Source of the DNA: an uncultured Lysobacteraceae bacterium | GTDB taxonomy: Bacteria; Pseudomonadota; Gammaproteobacteria; Xanthomonadales; Xanthomonadaceae | Length of the DNA stretch: 64,000 nucleotides | Direction: 5' to 3' | Assembly: GCA_936911875.1 (NCBI GenBank) | Contig: CAKZGB010000006.1 | Span: 186,001 to 250,000, forward strand | Shown here: piece by piece, positions 1 to 7,844 of the stretch | How positions within the stretch are numbered: the first letter of the stretch is position 1 | Layout: every line of letters starts with the position of its first letter | Made by a program: the position numbers and the translations under genes | The notes under the pieces: generated by a model | The model's database searches: none | Told to the model about the DNA's origin: nothing | Seen by the model: the letters and a program-made list of their open reading frames with translations, nothing else

Positions 1-69
1 CTCGATAGGCCGCGCGCGATGTGTGCGCCTCTATGTCAGTCCGGCAAGGGAACCCGTGCCGCACAAGGA

Positions 70-110
70 TCTCGAAAAAGAAAAAGGCCCGGAATTGATC
101 CGAGCCTTTT
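70..110 (-). terminator. Rho-independent terminator after ssrA
   Basis: Read leftward, the tmRNA 3' end is followed by a G+C-rich hairpin (arms about 101-110 and 81-90, AAAAGGCTCGG against CCGGGCCTTTTT with one mismatch) and then a T-rich run interrupted by one C. Position and shape fit the intrinsic terminator of ssrA. The remaining bases 1-69 show nothing else I can name. Confidence 0.7.
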
Positions 111-115
111 AGGGT

Positions 116-468
116 TGGTGGAGGTGGGCGGAATCGAACCGCCGTCCGAAAGTGCTCCATCCCCGGCACTACATGCTTATCTCACTGTTAGATCTCGCCC
201 CGCAGAAGCACAATGAGCGAAGCGCACTGCGGGACCACCCTGTTAAAGGTTAACTACAGACCGACAGGTGGCAGACAGTAGCGATTCCGTGATAATAACC
301 TTACGCAGCGAGCACGGACACAAGCTGTTTCAGGGCAAAGCCTTAAGCGGCTAAAGCGTAGTTGTCGTCGTTGGCAACTAAAGTTTGCAACTGGATTAAC
401 GTGGACAGTTACCCCCACGGCATGCGCCAAGTGATTTTGCTACCCCCGTCGAAGCCAGGTGCACCCCC
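116..468 (-). ncRNA. ssrA: Transfer-messenger RNA (tmRNA, 10Sa RNA)
   Basis: tmRNA rescues ribosomes stalled on non-stop mRNA and tags the nascent chain for proteolysis. The 5' end GGGGGTG (462-468) pairs with CACCTCC next to the encoded 3' ACCA (116-119), forming the tRNA-like acceptor stem. The T-arm GGTTCGATTCC lies close to the 3' end. The resume reading frame (343-375, complement) reads ANDDNYALAA followed by TAA. With the alanine charged on tmRNA the degradation tag is AANDDNYALAA, ending in the ALAA type recognised by ClpXP/ClpAP. Its partner smpB lies 1.6 kb away and clpA/clpS are at the far end of the window. Length of 353 nt is normal. A single-piece tmRNA; no permutation. Confidence 0.97.
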
Positions 469-521
469 GTATTCCGATGAGGCAGGAAAGGAAACGACGC
501 CTTTCACCGCTTGTCCCCGAC

Positions 522-527
522 AGTATA
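522..527 (-). promoter_or_regulatory. Candidate -10 element of ssrA
   Basis: On the complement, TATACT lies about 54 nt upstream of the mature tmRNA 5' end. That leaves a roughly 47-nt leader for RNase P to remove. No good -35 hexamer is visible at 17 nt spacing, so this rests on the -10 box and position only. Confidence 0.4.
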
Positions 528-594
528 GCGCAGATGGCACCCGCAGCGCCCGCCGTCTACGCGGCGTTGCCGTGCATTTAGCTACACTTACACC

Positions 595-2028
595 ATGAAT
601 TCCGTACAGAACAACGCCTCGGCCAACGCCCAACTGGCCCGCCTGCAGCCGCTGCTGCTCACGACCCGTGTGGTCATTTCCCTAGCCATTGCGGCGGTCA
701 TCGTGCTGGCCTGGGTGCTGTTTACGCAATACGAGCACTTTACGATAGACGGACTGCAGACCATTCGCATGTCGATCATCATTGCGGGCTTGCTAGGACT
801 GGGCGCGCTGACGCTCAGTTCCCGCTGGGCCACGCGCCGCGATCAGATCATTGCCGATGCCCGCTATGCGTCCATCCGCGAAGAAAAGCAGGCCAATCTG
901 CGCTTTCAGACTGCGCTGGAATACAGCATGGTGCCCAAGGTGCTGGTCGATCGCGATGACTTCATCACGGTGGCCAACCTTGCGTTTGCGACGCTGGTGT
1001 CGCGAACGCCTTCGGAACTGATCGGTTCGCGCATCGATCAGCTCATGACCACACTGCCCGATGAGCCCGCCGGCGCTCCTCCGGTCACCACCCTGCGCGA
1101 AGAAGTCAAAGTGGATTACTGCACCATCACGCGCCCGTCCGATCAGAGTGCGCGGATCCTGCGCCGAATGACCGTGATGATTCCGCGCTCGCTCAACGAG
1201 AGCTATTCCAAGATTGTCCAGTTCGACGACCTGACCGGCACCATCGAGGATCAGCGCATGCTGGCCAACGACAAACGCATTCTCGAGGAACGCGTTGAAC
1301 AGCGCACCCGTGCGCTGCAGATCCTCAATTCCGAGCTCGAAGGTTTTGCCTACAGCGTCTCGCACGACTTGCGCGGCCCCTTGCGCGCGATCGATGGCTT
1401 TGGCCAAGTATTGCGTCATTCAGCGGCGGATAAACTCGATCCGACCGAGTTGCAGTATCTCGACCGCATCATTTCCGCCACGCAAAAAATGGGCGAACTG
1501 ATCGATTCGCTACTGCGCATGTCCCGTCTCTCAACCGCGCAACTGGACATGGCCGATCTCGATCTCACGCAACTGGTGAACGATGTCCTGCTCGATGTGC
1601 GCACCGAACATCCAGGGCATCCGGCCGACGTCAAAGTGGACGAGGGCATGCGGGTTCGCGGCGATCGTGTGCTGCTGCGCAATGCCTTCGCCAATCTGAT
1701 CGGCAACAGCTTTAAGTTCTCGCGCAATACCGAGCATCCGCAGATTGAGATCCGCATGGTCAATCGCAATCGCTACTGGAACGAGGTCACGGTCCGCGAT
1801 AACGGCGCCGGCTTTGAGCAACAGTATGCGGAGAAACTGTTCCGTCCGTTCCAGCGTCTGCATCGCAGCGACGAATTCGAAGGCCATGGCATCGGCTTGG
1901 CGTCTGTCAAACGCGTGGTCGATCGCCACGGCGGCACGCTATCCGCCACCGGCGAGCCGGGGCAGGGCGCAACGATCAGCATGACGCTGCCGGTTGCCAG
2001 TAGCGCCGAGACGGACTCGGACGATTAA
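595..2028 (+). CDS. Membrane sensor histidine kinase (orphan)
   Basis: A 477-residue two-component kinase. Two N-terminal membrane helices (about residues 22-45 and 58-76) bracket a very short periplasmic loop. A PAS-like segment (about 100-220) and a coiled linker follow. The HisKA domain has the phospho-accepting His257 in SVSHDLRGPLRAIDGF. The HATPase domain carries an N-box (NLIGNSFKFS) and glycine boxes (DNGAGF, GHGIGLASVKRVV). The HisKA type (HDLRxPLR) resembles phytochrome-like and bacteriophytochrome kinases, but no GAF/PHY domain is present. No response regulator is adjacent, so its partner and signal are unknown. TACACT (583-588) ends 6 nt before the ATG, so the mRNA could be leaderless. 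Convergent with smpB. Confidence 0.9.
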   Translation: MNSVQNNASANAQLARLQPLLLTTRVVISLAIAAVIVLAWVLFTQYEHFTIDGLQTIRMSIIIAGLLGLGALTLSSRWATRRDQIIADARYASIREEKQANLRFQTALEYSMVPKVLVDRDDFITVANLAFATLVSRTPSELIGSRIDQLMTTLPDEPAGAPPVTTLREEVKVDYCTITRPSDQSARILRRMTVMIPRSLNESYSKIVQFDDLTGTIEDQRMLANDKRILEERVEQRTRALQILNSELEGFAYSVSHDLRGPLRAIDGFGQVLRHSAADKLDPTELQYLDRIISATQKMGELIDSLLRMSRLSTAQLDMADLDLTQLVNDVLLDVRTEHPGHPADVKVDEGMRVRGDRVLLRNAFANLIGNSFKFSRNTEHPQIEIRMVNRNRYWNEVTVRDNGAGFEQQYAEKLFRPFQRLHRSDEFEGHGIGLASVKRVVDRHGGTLSATGEPGQGATISMTLPVASSAETDSDD

Positions 2029-2055
2029 GGATGCGCGAAGGCCGCAACAGGGACC

Positions 2056-2553
2056 TTAGGCGTCCTTGTTGTGAGCCCGCATGGCGCGTTGCTTGTCGCG
2101 CTGCCAGTCACGATCGCGCGCCGTATGACGCTTGTCGTGCTCCTGCTTGCCCTTGGCCAGGCAGATCTCGGCTTTGACGCGGTTGGCCTTCCAGTACAGA
2201 GCGGTTGGCACCAAGGTGTAGCCATCGCGCTGGACTTTACCGATCAGATTGTCGATCTCGTGACGGTGCAGCAGCAGCTTGCGGGTGCGGCGCTCATCGG
2301 CCACCACATGGGTGGAGGCGTGCACCAGTGGCGTCATCTGTGAATTGAACAGATACAGCTCGCCGTTGCGGATCACCGCGTAAGCCTCGCCAATGTTGGC
2401 CCGGCCGGCGCGGATGGACTTGAGTTCCCAGCCCTGCAGCTCCAGCCCGGCCTCGTACTTGGTCTCGAGGTGGTATTCATGGCGCGCACGCTTATTGAGC
2501 GCAATCGTAGGGGACGATCCGCTGCTTTTTTTGTTCGTAGATTTCTTGGCCAT
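2056..2553 (-). CDS. smpB: SsrA-binding protein SmpB
   Basis: SmpB binds the tRNA-like domain of tmRNA, occupies the decoding centre and is essential for trans-translation. The 165-residue product shows the beta-barrel core (NKRARHEY, GWELKSIRAGRANI, LYLFNSQMTPL) and the basic C-terminal tail (KGKQEHDKRHTARDRDW), both typical. The frame is open much further upstream, but MAKKSTNKKSSG at 2553 matches known N-termini and the family length. TATAAT lies 7 nt upstream of this ATG with no Shine-Dalgarno between, suggesting a start at or next to the transcription start. Placement near ssrA (116-468) is functionally coherent. Confidence 0.97.
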   Translation of the reverse strand: MAKKSTNKKSSGSSPTIALNKRARHEYHLETKYEAGLELQGWELKSIRAGRANIGEAYAVIRNGELYLFNSQMTPLVHASTHVVADERRTRKLLLHRHEIDNLIGKVQRDGYTLVPTALYWKANRVKAEICLAKGKQEHDKRHTARDRDWQRDKQRAMRAHNKDA

Positions 2554-2560
2554 TGTGCCT

Positions 2561-2570
2561 ATTATAAAAT
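2561..2570. promoter_or_regulatory. Divergent promoter region smpB / ratA
   Basis: The 45-bp gap between divergent smpB and ratA contains ATTATAAAAT. Read leftward it gives TATAAT (2561-2566), 7 nt before the smpB ATG. Read rightward it gives TATAAAAT (2563-2570), about 28 nt before the ratA ATG. No convincing -35 hexamers on either side. Confidence 0.45.
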
Positions 2571-2598
2571 AGTCTGTTGATTCCACGATTTTCTGCGC

Positions 2599-3045
2599 AT
2601 GCCCAGTATTTCCCGTTCGGCCCTGGTCGAGCATTCCAGCCTTAAGATGTTCAACCTCGTCAACGACGTGGAGCACTATCCTGAGCGCTTTTCGTGGTGT
2701 GAATCGGCCGAGGTCAGTATTGCCACCCCGGATCGTAAAGTAGCCAAACTGCAGCTGCGCATGGCCGGTTTCAGTACCTGGTTCATGACCGATAACGCAC
2801 TGAATCCGCCGCACGACATCCGTATGCGCTTTGTCGATGGCCCGTTCCGCTCGCTCGATGGCTTGTGGACGTTCCACGCGCTCGACGAATCGGCCTGCAA
2901 AGTCAGCCTGAAACTGGACTTCGAGCCGCGCATTGGCCTGTTAGGGCCTGCGTTTGCTCTGGGTTTTCAGGCACTGGCCGACCGCATGGTCGATGACTTT
3001 ATCCGCGTCGCCGATCAGGTTAGTCCGACGGCACAAGACGAATGA
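2599..3045 (+). CDS. ratA: RatA-type START/COQ10-family protein
   Basis: 148 residues of the polyketide-cyclase/COQ10 START fold (PF03364), beginning with the typical SRSALVEHS-KMFNLVNDVEHYPERFSWCESAEV. In E. coli RatA was described as a 50S-binding inhibitor of 70S assembly; in eukaryotes and several bacteria COQ10 homologues bind ubiquinone. Which role applies here cannot be seen from sequence. The stop codon overlaps the ATG of ratB (ATGA, 3042-3045), so the pair is translationally coupled. Divergent to smpB, a neighbour arrangement common across Gamma- and Betaproteobacteria. Confidence 0.93.
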   Translation: MPSISRSALVEHSSLKMFNLVNDVEHYPERFSWCESAEVSIATPDRKVAKLQLRMAGFSTWFMTDNALNPPHDIRMRFVDGPFRSLDGLWTFHALDESACKVSLKLDFEPRIGLLGPAFALGFQALADRMVDDFIRVADQVSPTAQDE

Positions 3046-3326
3046 AAATCGAGATCGTCCGCGCCTGGCCGGGCGAGGTGCAGATCCAATCGCTCGATTT
3101 GCCCACCGGCGCGACAGTAGCCGATGCTCGCGCACAATGCGGTTGGGAGGAACCCATCGTGGCGATCTTCGGTGACCGCGTGACAGACGAGCGCAAAGCA
3201 CTGCGCGAAGGCGATCGCCTCGAATTCCTGCGGGTGCTGATTGCCGACCCCAAGGACGCACGTCGCCGCAGAGCGGAACACAATCCGCTCCCGCGTACGC
3301 ATCGAACGCCTAAATCAAAGCGCTGA
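3042..3326 (+). CDS. ratB: RnfH / RatB family ubiquitin-fold protein
   Basis: A 94-residue beta-grasp protein of the UPF0125/RnfH family. It has MKIEIVRAWPGEVQ at the start, the conserved IVAIFGDRVTDERKALREGDRLEFLRVLIADPK, and a basic tail rich in Arg and Lys. Its biochemical role is not established. It is nearly always coupled to ratA, and here the start overlaps the ratA stop by 4 nt. Convergent to bamE with 33 bp between the stops. Confidence 0.92.
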   Translation: MKIEIVRAWPGEVQIQSLDLPTGATVADARAQCGWEEPIVAIFGDRVTDERKALREGDRLEFLRVLIADPKDARRRRAEHNPLPRTHRTPKSKR

Positions 3327-3359
3327 ATTTAACGGAGTTAAAAAACCGAAAGTGCGGAC

Positions 3360-3752
3360 TTAGCCGCCTCTCTTTTTCTTTTCCTTGGCCAGGTTCGGGC
3401 CGAACTGCTTGCGCGCATTCTTGGCCAGATCGGAGTCCTGTTCCGGGAAGTAATCACCCTCCCAGCGCGTCACGGCATCGTTCTCGAAATAGACCGTGAA
3501 GTTATGGACCTCGGCGCGTTTGACGCGACCGATGCGTTGCGAAGAGGTGTAATCCCAGCGGCCGGCATTGTAAGGATCGGCAATCGAAGGGGTACCGAGC
3601 AGGTTCAGAACCTGTTCCTTATTCATGCCCACTTGCAGTTGCTGTACGGCCGCAGATTCCAGCAGGTTGCCCTGGTAAATTGGCTGGCGGTAGACGCACG
3701 CGCTCAAACCCAGTGTGGTGACGGCAACAGAAATCAGGAGCAACTTGCGCAT
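3360..3752 (-). CDS. bamE: Outer-membrane assembly lipoprotein BamE
   Basis: BamE (SmpA/OmlA) is a small lipoprotein subunit of the BAM complex, which inserts beta-barrel proteins into the outer membrane. From the ATG at 3752 the 130-residue product has a lipoprotein signal with lipobox LSAC (Cys19). The SmpA/OmlA core follows (QPIYQGNLL, VGMNKEQVLNLLGTPSIADPYNAGRWDY, then NFTVYFENDAVTRWEGDYFPEQ). The frame extends 15 codons further upstream, but that would bury the lipoprotein signal, so the internal start is preferred. Divergent to fur, an arrangement (fur-bamE) conserved in many Gammaproteobacteria. Confidence 0.95.
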   Translation of the reverse strand: MRKLLLISVAVTTLGLSACVYRQPIYQGNLLESAAVQQLQVGMNKEQVLNLLGTPSIADPYNAGRWDYTSSQRIGRVKRAEVHNFTVYFENDAVTRWEGDYFPEQDSDLAKNARKQFGPNLAKEKKKRGG

Positions 3753-3846
3753 AGGGAAATGTGACAACCGGCAAACGGGGAAACCCAAATGATACACTGC
3801 TACGGACCTTTCGCTTCACCGTTCAGATATTCGTTCAGGAGTTGAC

Positions 3847-4263
3847 ATGGAACAGCCACAGGAGCTGCGTAACGCCGGCCTTAAAGTGACGCATCCGCGT
3901 GTCCGCATCCTGAGTCTGCTCGAGAATGCCGACCAGCATCACATGACGGCCGAGGATATCTACCGGGAGCTGACCCGCGCCGGTGAGGACATCGGTCTGG
4001 CCACGGTGTACCGCGTGCTGACGCAGTTCGAGGCCGCCGGCCTGGTGCTCAAGCACAACTTTGAATCCGGTCAGTCGGTGTACGAGCTTGATCGCGGTGA
4101 GCACCACGATCACATGGTCGATATCGACACCGGACAGGTCATCGAGTTCGAATCCACTGAGATTGAAGCGATCCAGTCGCGCATTGCGGCCGAACATGGC
4201 TTTGAGATCCAAGCGCATTCGCTCGTGCTGTACGTCCGCAAGCGTGCGCCTGCCGCCGACTGA
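3847..4263 (+). CDS. fur: Ferric uptake regulator Fur
   Basis: Fe(II)-responsive repressor. The 138-residue protein has the winged-helix DNA-binding part (LKVTHPRVRILSLLE, AEDIYRELTRAGEDIGLATVYRVLTQFEAAGLV). The metal-binding dimerisation part contains HHDHMVDIDTGQVIEFES and the C-terminal HSLVLYVRKR. There is no cysteine at all, so the structural Zn-binding CxxC motif of E. coli Fur is missing. The Pseudomonas-type Fur also lacks that motif. A good Shine-Dalgarno (CAGGAG) precedes the ATG. Divergent from bamE, and its stop lies 4 bp from the recN stop on the other strand. Confidence 0.96.
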   Translation: MEQPQELRNAGLKVTHPRVRILSLLENADQHHMTAEDIYRELTRAGEDIGLATVYRVLTQFEAAGLVLKHNFESGQSVYELDRGEHHDHMVDIDTGQVIEFESTEIEAIQSRIAAEHGFEIQAHSLVLYVRKRAPAAD

Positions 4264-4267
4264 GTTC

Positions 4268-5947
4268 TTACTCGGCGGCTTGGGATTCGAGCAGTGCCAC
4301 GGCAGCGGCCTTGGCCTGCGCCGTCAGTTTCGCACCGCCCAGCATGCGGGCAATTTCTTCGACGCGACCGTCATCGTCCAGCAACTGGACTGCGCTTTGT
4401 GTGAGTCCTTGCGCCGAGAACTTTTGCACTTGGACATGATGATGGCCGGCGCTGGCCACTTGCGGCAAATGGGTCACGCACAGCACTTGGCGTTCCTTGC
4501 CGAGCAGTCGCAAACGACGTCCCACAGCCTCAGCCACCGCACCGCCGATACCGGAGTCAACTTCGTCGAACACCATGGTCGGTACGGGATCGAGTCCCAT
4601 CGTCACCACTTCGATGGCCAGCGACAGGCGTGACAGTTCGCCGCCCGATGCCACTTTGCGCAGGGGACGTGCCGGCTGACCGGGGTTGGCCGCGACCATC
4701 AGTTCAATGCGCTCGGTACCGTTCGGATCCGGCCGTTCCACCGGCAGCAACTCGAGCTCGCAGGCGAACTGACCGCCTTCCATGCCCAACTGCTGCATCA
4801 TTTGCGTGACGTGCTCGCCCAGTTGGCTCGCTGCAGTCACACGGGACTGACGTAAGGCCTCGGCAGCGGTCGTGTAATCGGCGCGCGCACGGGCCAGCTG
4901 CGGCTCGAGATTGGCCAGTTCCTGTTCGGCGTTGGCGAGCGTTTCGAGCTCCTGCGTGATTGCGGTCAGGCGGTCCTGCAGTTGCGATACATCGCAGCGA
5001 TGCTTGCGACTTAACTCATGCAATCGCGCCAGTTGGCGATCGAGTTCGGCCAGCGTCTCGGGATCGGGATCCAGACGATCAAGCTGTCGTTCCAGTCGGT
5101 CCGATGCCTCGCTCAACGACGTCTCGGCCTCGACCATCAGTACGGCCACTTCGGCCAACTCAGGATCGGCTTCGCCTTTGCGCTGCAGCTCGGACAGCAT
5201 CCGCCGCACGGTGTTGAGCGCGCCGGGCAGCTCATCGTCACCTTGCAACGCGGTGATCTGCAGGCGCAGCAGTTCGCGCATCGAATCGGCATTGGCCAAC
5301 ATGCGATGTTCGCGCTGCAAGCGTTCAATCGCGTCGATCTGCAAGGGTTCGCGTTCGAGTTCCGTCGCCTGATGCTGCAGGAAGGCCAGACGGTCACTGA
5401 CATCGCCACGCTCCAGCAATTCGGTTTGGCGGTCGAGCAGGTGTTGCCATGCGGTCGCGGCCTCTTTAACCGCAGCGGTCAGTTGCGGATGGCGGGCAAA
5501 GCCATCGAGCAGGTGCAGCTGTTTACTGCGCTGCAGGAGTGCCTGCTGATCGTGCTGACCATGAATTTCCAGCAGACGCGATGCGATTTCGGCGAGCTGC
5601 GAGGTGGCCGCAGGACGCCCGTTGATCCAGGCTTTGGAACCGCCATCGGCACGCACGATGCGCCGCAGACTGACGGTGCCGGTGTCCTCATCGAGCTCCT
5701 GATCCTGCAGCCATGCAAAGGCAGGGTCAGTAGGTTGGACGCGGAAGCTGGCGGTGACTTCGGCCCGATCGGCGCCATGACGGACCGCGCCGCTATCGGC
5801 ACGACGGCCGGTGAGCAGGAGCAGGGCATCGATCAGCAGGGATTTACCCGCACCCGTCTCGCCGGAGATGACCGTCAGGCCATCGGACAAGGTCAGTGCG
5901 GCCTCGGATACGACGGCAAGGTTCTTGAGGTGAAGCTCCAGCAGCAT
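4268..5947 (-). CDS. recN: DNA repair protein RecN
   Basis: An SMC-like ATPase that acts early in double-strand-break repair. The 559-residue protein has an N-terminal Walker A (GETGAGKS, residues 29-36) and a long central coiled coil (about 160-380, rich in Glu/Leu/Arg). C-terminal ABC signature and Walker B elements are VASGGELSRLSLAIE and PTMVFDEVDSGIGG. Length matches the family (about 550). GATAAT on the complement (5979-5984) is a possible -10. I see no LexA-type box in the 126-bp gap to hrcA, though recN is SOS-controlled in many bacteria. Convergent with fur, divergent from hrcA. Confidence 0.97.
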   Translation of the reverse strand: MLLELHLKNLAVVSEAALTLSDGLTVISGETGAGKSLLIDALLLLTGRRADSGAVRHGADRAEVTASFRVQPTDPAFAWLQDQELDEDTGTVSLRRIVRADGGSKAWINGRPAATSQLAEIASRLLEIHGQHDQQALLQRSKQLHLLDGFARHPQLTAAVKEAATAWQHLLDRQTELLERGDVSDRLAFLQHQATELEREPLQIDAIERLQREHRMLANADSMRELLRLQITALQGDDELPGALNTVRRMLSELQRKGEADPELAEVAVLMVEAETSLSEASDRLERQLDRLDPDPETLAELDRQLARLHELSRKHRCDVSQLQDRLTAITQELETLANAEQELANLEPQLARARADYTTAAEALRQSRVTAASQLGEHVTQMMQQLGMEGGQFACELELLPVERPDPNGTERIELMVAANPGQPARPLRKVASGGELSRLSLAIEVVTMGLDPVPTMVFDEVDSGIGGAVAEAVGRRLRLLGKERQVLCVTHLPQVASAGHHHVQVQKFSAQGLTQSAVQLLDDDGRVEEIARMLGGAKLTAQAKAAAVALLESQAAE

Positions 5948-6037
5948 GCAATGCGGATCGTCAGGCAGGTCTGCGCAGATTATCGCATTGCAGCCCCGTG
6001 CATCGGTACCCGGCTATGAACGCGGCGGTGTCCTACG

Positions 6038-6066
6038 CTTGATTTGGCGTTCAACTGACCTGATAT
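6038..6066 (+). promoter_or_regulatory. Candidate sigma-32-type promoter of hrcA
   Basis: CTTGATT (6038-6044), a 14-nt spacer and CCTGATAT (6059-6066) resemble the heat-shock sigma-32 pattern CTTGAAA-N13/14-CCCCATNT. The last element ends 7 nt before the hrcA ATG, and no Shine-Dalgarno is visible. A short dyad CTGA-N5-TCAG (6060-6072) covers the -10 and the presumed start point. No CIRCE element is present. Confidence 0.45.
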
Positions 6067-6073
6067 TGTCAGC

Positions 6074-7132
6074 ATGAACCATCCGAGTTGCCCCAATCTG
6101 GATCTGCGGTCGCGCCATCTGCTGCGCACTCTGATCACCCGTCACATTGAGACGGGGGATGCCGTGGGCTCGCAGACCTTGGCCAAACAGGCACAACTCG
6201 AGGTCAGTTCGGCCACGATCCGCAACATCCTGGCCGATCTCGAGGAGTTGGGGCTGCTTTCGGCGCCGCATACGTCCAGCGGCCGCGTGCCCACGCCCAA
6301 GGGCTACCGATTTTATGTCGATGCGCTGCTGCACGTCTCGCCGGTCTCCGCCGCCGAGCGGATGGAGGTGGCCCGCACGCTCGGAGAGTCCGCAACCACT
6401 TCGCAACGGTTAGGAACGGCGTCGGATCTGCTGAGCTCGCTGAGCCAGTTTGCCGGCGTGGTGAGTTTGCCCAAGCGCGATCGGATGGCCTTTAAGCATG
6501 TTGAGTTCGTCGGGCTGGAGCCCACGCGGGTGCTGGCTGTCGTGGTGTTTGCCGACAACTCCGTGCAGAACCGGGTGATTGATTTGCCCGTGCCGATTCA
6601 GCCCGATGAGTTGGTCGAGATTTCCAACTTCCTTAATCAGGAGTTGGCCGGTCGGTCCTTGGCCGAACTGCGTCGGCGCATGGTGCGCGAGTTACGCCAG
6701 GCGCAGGATGAGTTGCAGACCCTGATGTCGGACTCGATCCGTCTGGCCGAATCCGCCTTGGATCCGATGGCAGAGGACATGCTCGTCAGCGGTCAGAATC
6801 GCTTGCTGGGGTCGCCGGGTCTGACCGACATGACGCGGCTGCGGGAGCTGTTTGATGCCTTCAACAGTAAGCGCGAGATTTTGCAGCTGCTGGAGCGTAC
6901 CGAGCAGGCCGAGGGCGTGCAGATCTTTATCGGTGAGGAATGCGGGGCCCAGCCCTTGCACAACGTCAGCGTGATTTCCGCTCCGTATTGCGACGCCGAG
7001 GGGCAGGTGCTTGGCGTGCTGGGTGTGATCGGGCCGCAACGCATGGATTACAGCCGCATCGTGCCGGTGGTGCAGACCACGGCGGCGATCTTGGGCGAAT
7101 CGCTGGCAGCCGATGCACTGCCTAGGCCTTGA
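6074..7132 (+). CDS. hrcA: Heat-inducible transcription repressor HrcA
   Basis: HrcA represses chaperone operons by binding CIRCE operators, with GroEL helping it fold. The 352-residue protein has the N-terminal winged helix (LRTLITRHIETGDAVGSQTLAK, VSSATIRNILADLEELGLLSAPHTSSGRVPT) and the HrcA core. The core includes VQIFIGEECGAQPLHNVSVISAPY and a C-terminal GVLGVIGPQRMDYSRIVP. It heads the cluster hrcA-grpE-dnaK-dnaJ. No TTAGCACTC-N9-GAGTGCTAA element occurs anywhere upstream of hrcA, grpE or dnaK, so its targets are probably elsewhere (groESL is the usual one). Confidence 0.97.
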   Translation: MNHPSCPNLDLRSRHLLRTLITRHIETGDAVGSQTLAKQAQLEVSSATIRNILADLEELGLLSAPHTSSGRVPTPKGYRFYVDALLHVSPVSAAERMEVARTLGESATTSQRLGTASDLLSSLSQFAGVVSLPKRDRMAFKHVEFVGLEPTRVLAVVVFADNSVQNRVIDLPVPIQPDELVEISNFLNQELAGRSLAELRRRMVRELRQAQDELQTLMSDSIRLAESALDPMAEDMLVSGQNRLLGSPGLTDMTRLRELFDAFNSKREILQLLERTEQAEGVQIFIGEECGAQPLHNVSVISAPYCDAEGQVLGVLGVIGPQRMDYSRIVPVVQTTAAILGESLAADALPRP

Positions 7133-7201
7133 AAGCCGGGTCGCTAGCCCTTAAGTCTCGGGTATCGCCACGACAGGTGGCATCGTTTGAGGCGCTGAGT
7201 A

Positions 7202-7738
7202 ATGCAAGACCCTGAATTTGACCCGCAAAATGACAGCCCGTTGAGCCAGGACCCTGCTGCGGTCGAGACTGCCGAAGCAGTCGATCCGGCCCAGGCTCGT
7301 ATCAACGAACTCGAGGCCGAACTGGCCGAACTCAAAGACAACGTGCTGCGCGAACGCGCCGATCTGGCCAACCGTCAGAACCGTCTGGCGCGTGACATGG
7401 ATCAGGTCCGCAAGTTCGCCAACGAAAAACTGCTGGCCGAACTGCTGCCGGTGGTCGACGCGCTCGAAGCCGGTCTGTCCACTCCCGGTTCCGATGGCGA
7501 AGCCCTGCGCCAAGGGCTGGAACTGACCCACCGCGAATTGCTGCGTGTGATGGAGGCCAACGGTCTCAAGCCGGTCAATCCGGTCGGCGAGGCCTTTAAC
7601 CCCGAACATCATCAGGCGATTCAAATGACGGAGTCCGATGCCGTTGCACCGGGCCACGTCATTACCGTGTTCCAAAAGGGCTGGCTGCTCAACGAGCGCC
7701 TGCTGCGTCCGGCCATGGTTGTCGTGCGTAATCACTGA
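7202..7738 (+). CDS. grpE: Nucleotide exchange factor GrpE
   Basis: GrpE releases ADP from DnaK and resets the chaperone cycle. The 178-residue protein has an acidic N-terminus, a long dimerising helix (about 25-85: RINELEAELAELKDNVLRE) and the C-terminal beta domain. That domain holds FNPEHHQAIQM and GHVITVFQKGWLLNERLLRPAMVVV, close to the family signature. It lies 69 bp after hrcA and 106 bp before dnaK. No strong promoter of its own was recognised, so co-transcription from hrcA is likely. Confidence 0.97.
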   Translation: MQDPEFDPQNDSPLSQDPAAVETAEAVDPAQARINELEAELAELKDNVLRERADLANRQNRLARDMDQVRKFANEKLLAELLPVVDALEAGLSTPGSDGEALRQGLELTHRELLRVMEANGLKPVNPVGEAFNPEHHQAIQMTESDAVAPGHVITVFQKGWLLNERLLRPAMVVVRNH

Positions 7739-7756
7739 ACCACGGACAACCGGCCC

Positions 7757-7784
7757 CTTGAATGGCCGGCCGATAGCCCCATTA
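7757..7784 (+). promoter_or_regulatory. Sigma-32 (RpoH) heat-shock promoter of dnaK
   Basis: CTTGAAT (7757-7763), a 13-nt spacer and CCCCATTA (7777-7784) match the sigma-32 consensus CTTGAAA-N13/14-CCCCATNT almost perfectly. It gives dnaK its own heat-inducible promoter inside the cluster. The expected transcript has a leader of roughly 55 nt with a small hairpin (GGCGA...TCGCC, 7796-7810). Confidence 0.85.
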
Positions 7785-7844
7785 AGCATTCATTGGCGAG
7801 TTTTATCGCCTCACTAAATTGACACATTGCAAAGGTAAAGCAAC

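Noticed and set aside
1..115. Phage or island integration at the ssrA 3' end
   Set aside because: ssrA is a common integration site, but the visible flank holds only a terminator and no integrase or att duplication; the window ends too soon to say more.
362..598. Short open frames across ssrA
   Set aside because: They lie inside or against the tmRNA gene and its leader; the RNA structure explains the sequence.
5948..6073. LexA box upstream of recN
   Set aside because: No CTGT-N8-ACAG and no Xanthomonas-type TTAG-N6-TACTA was found on either strand.
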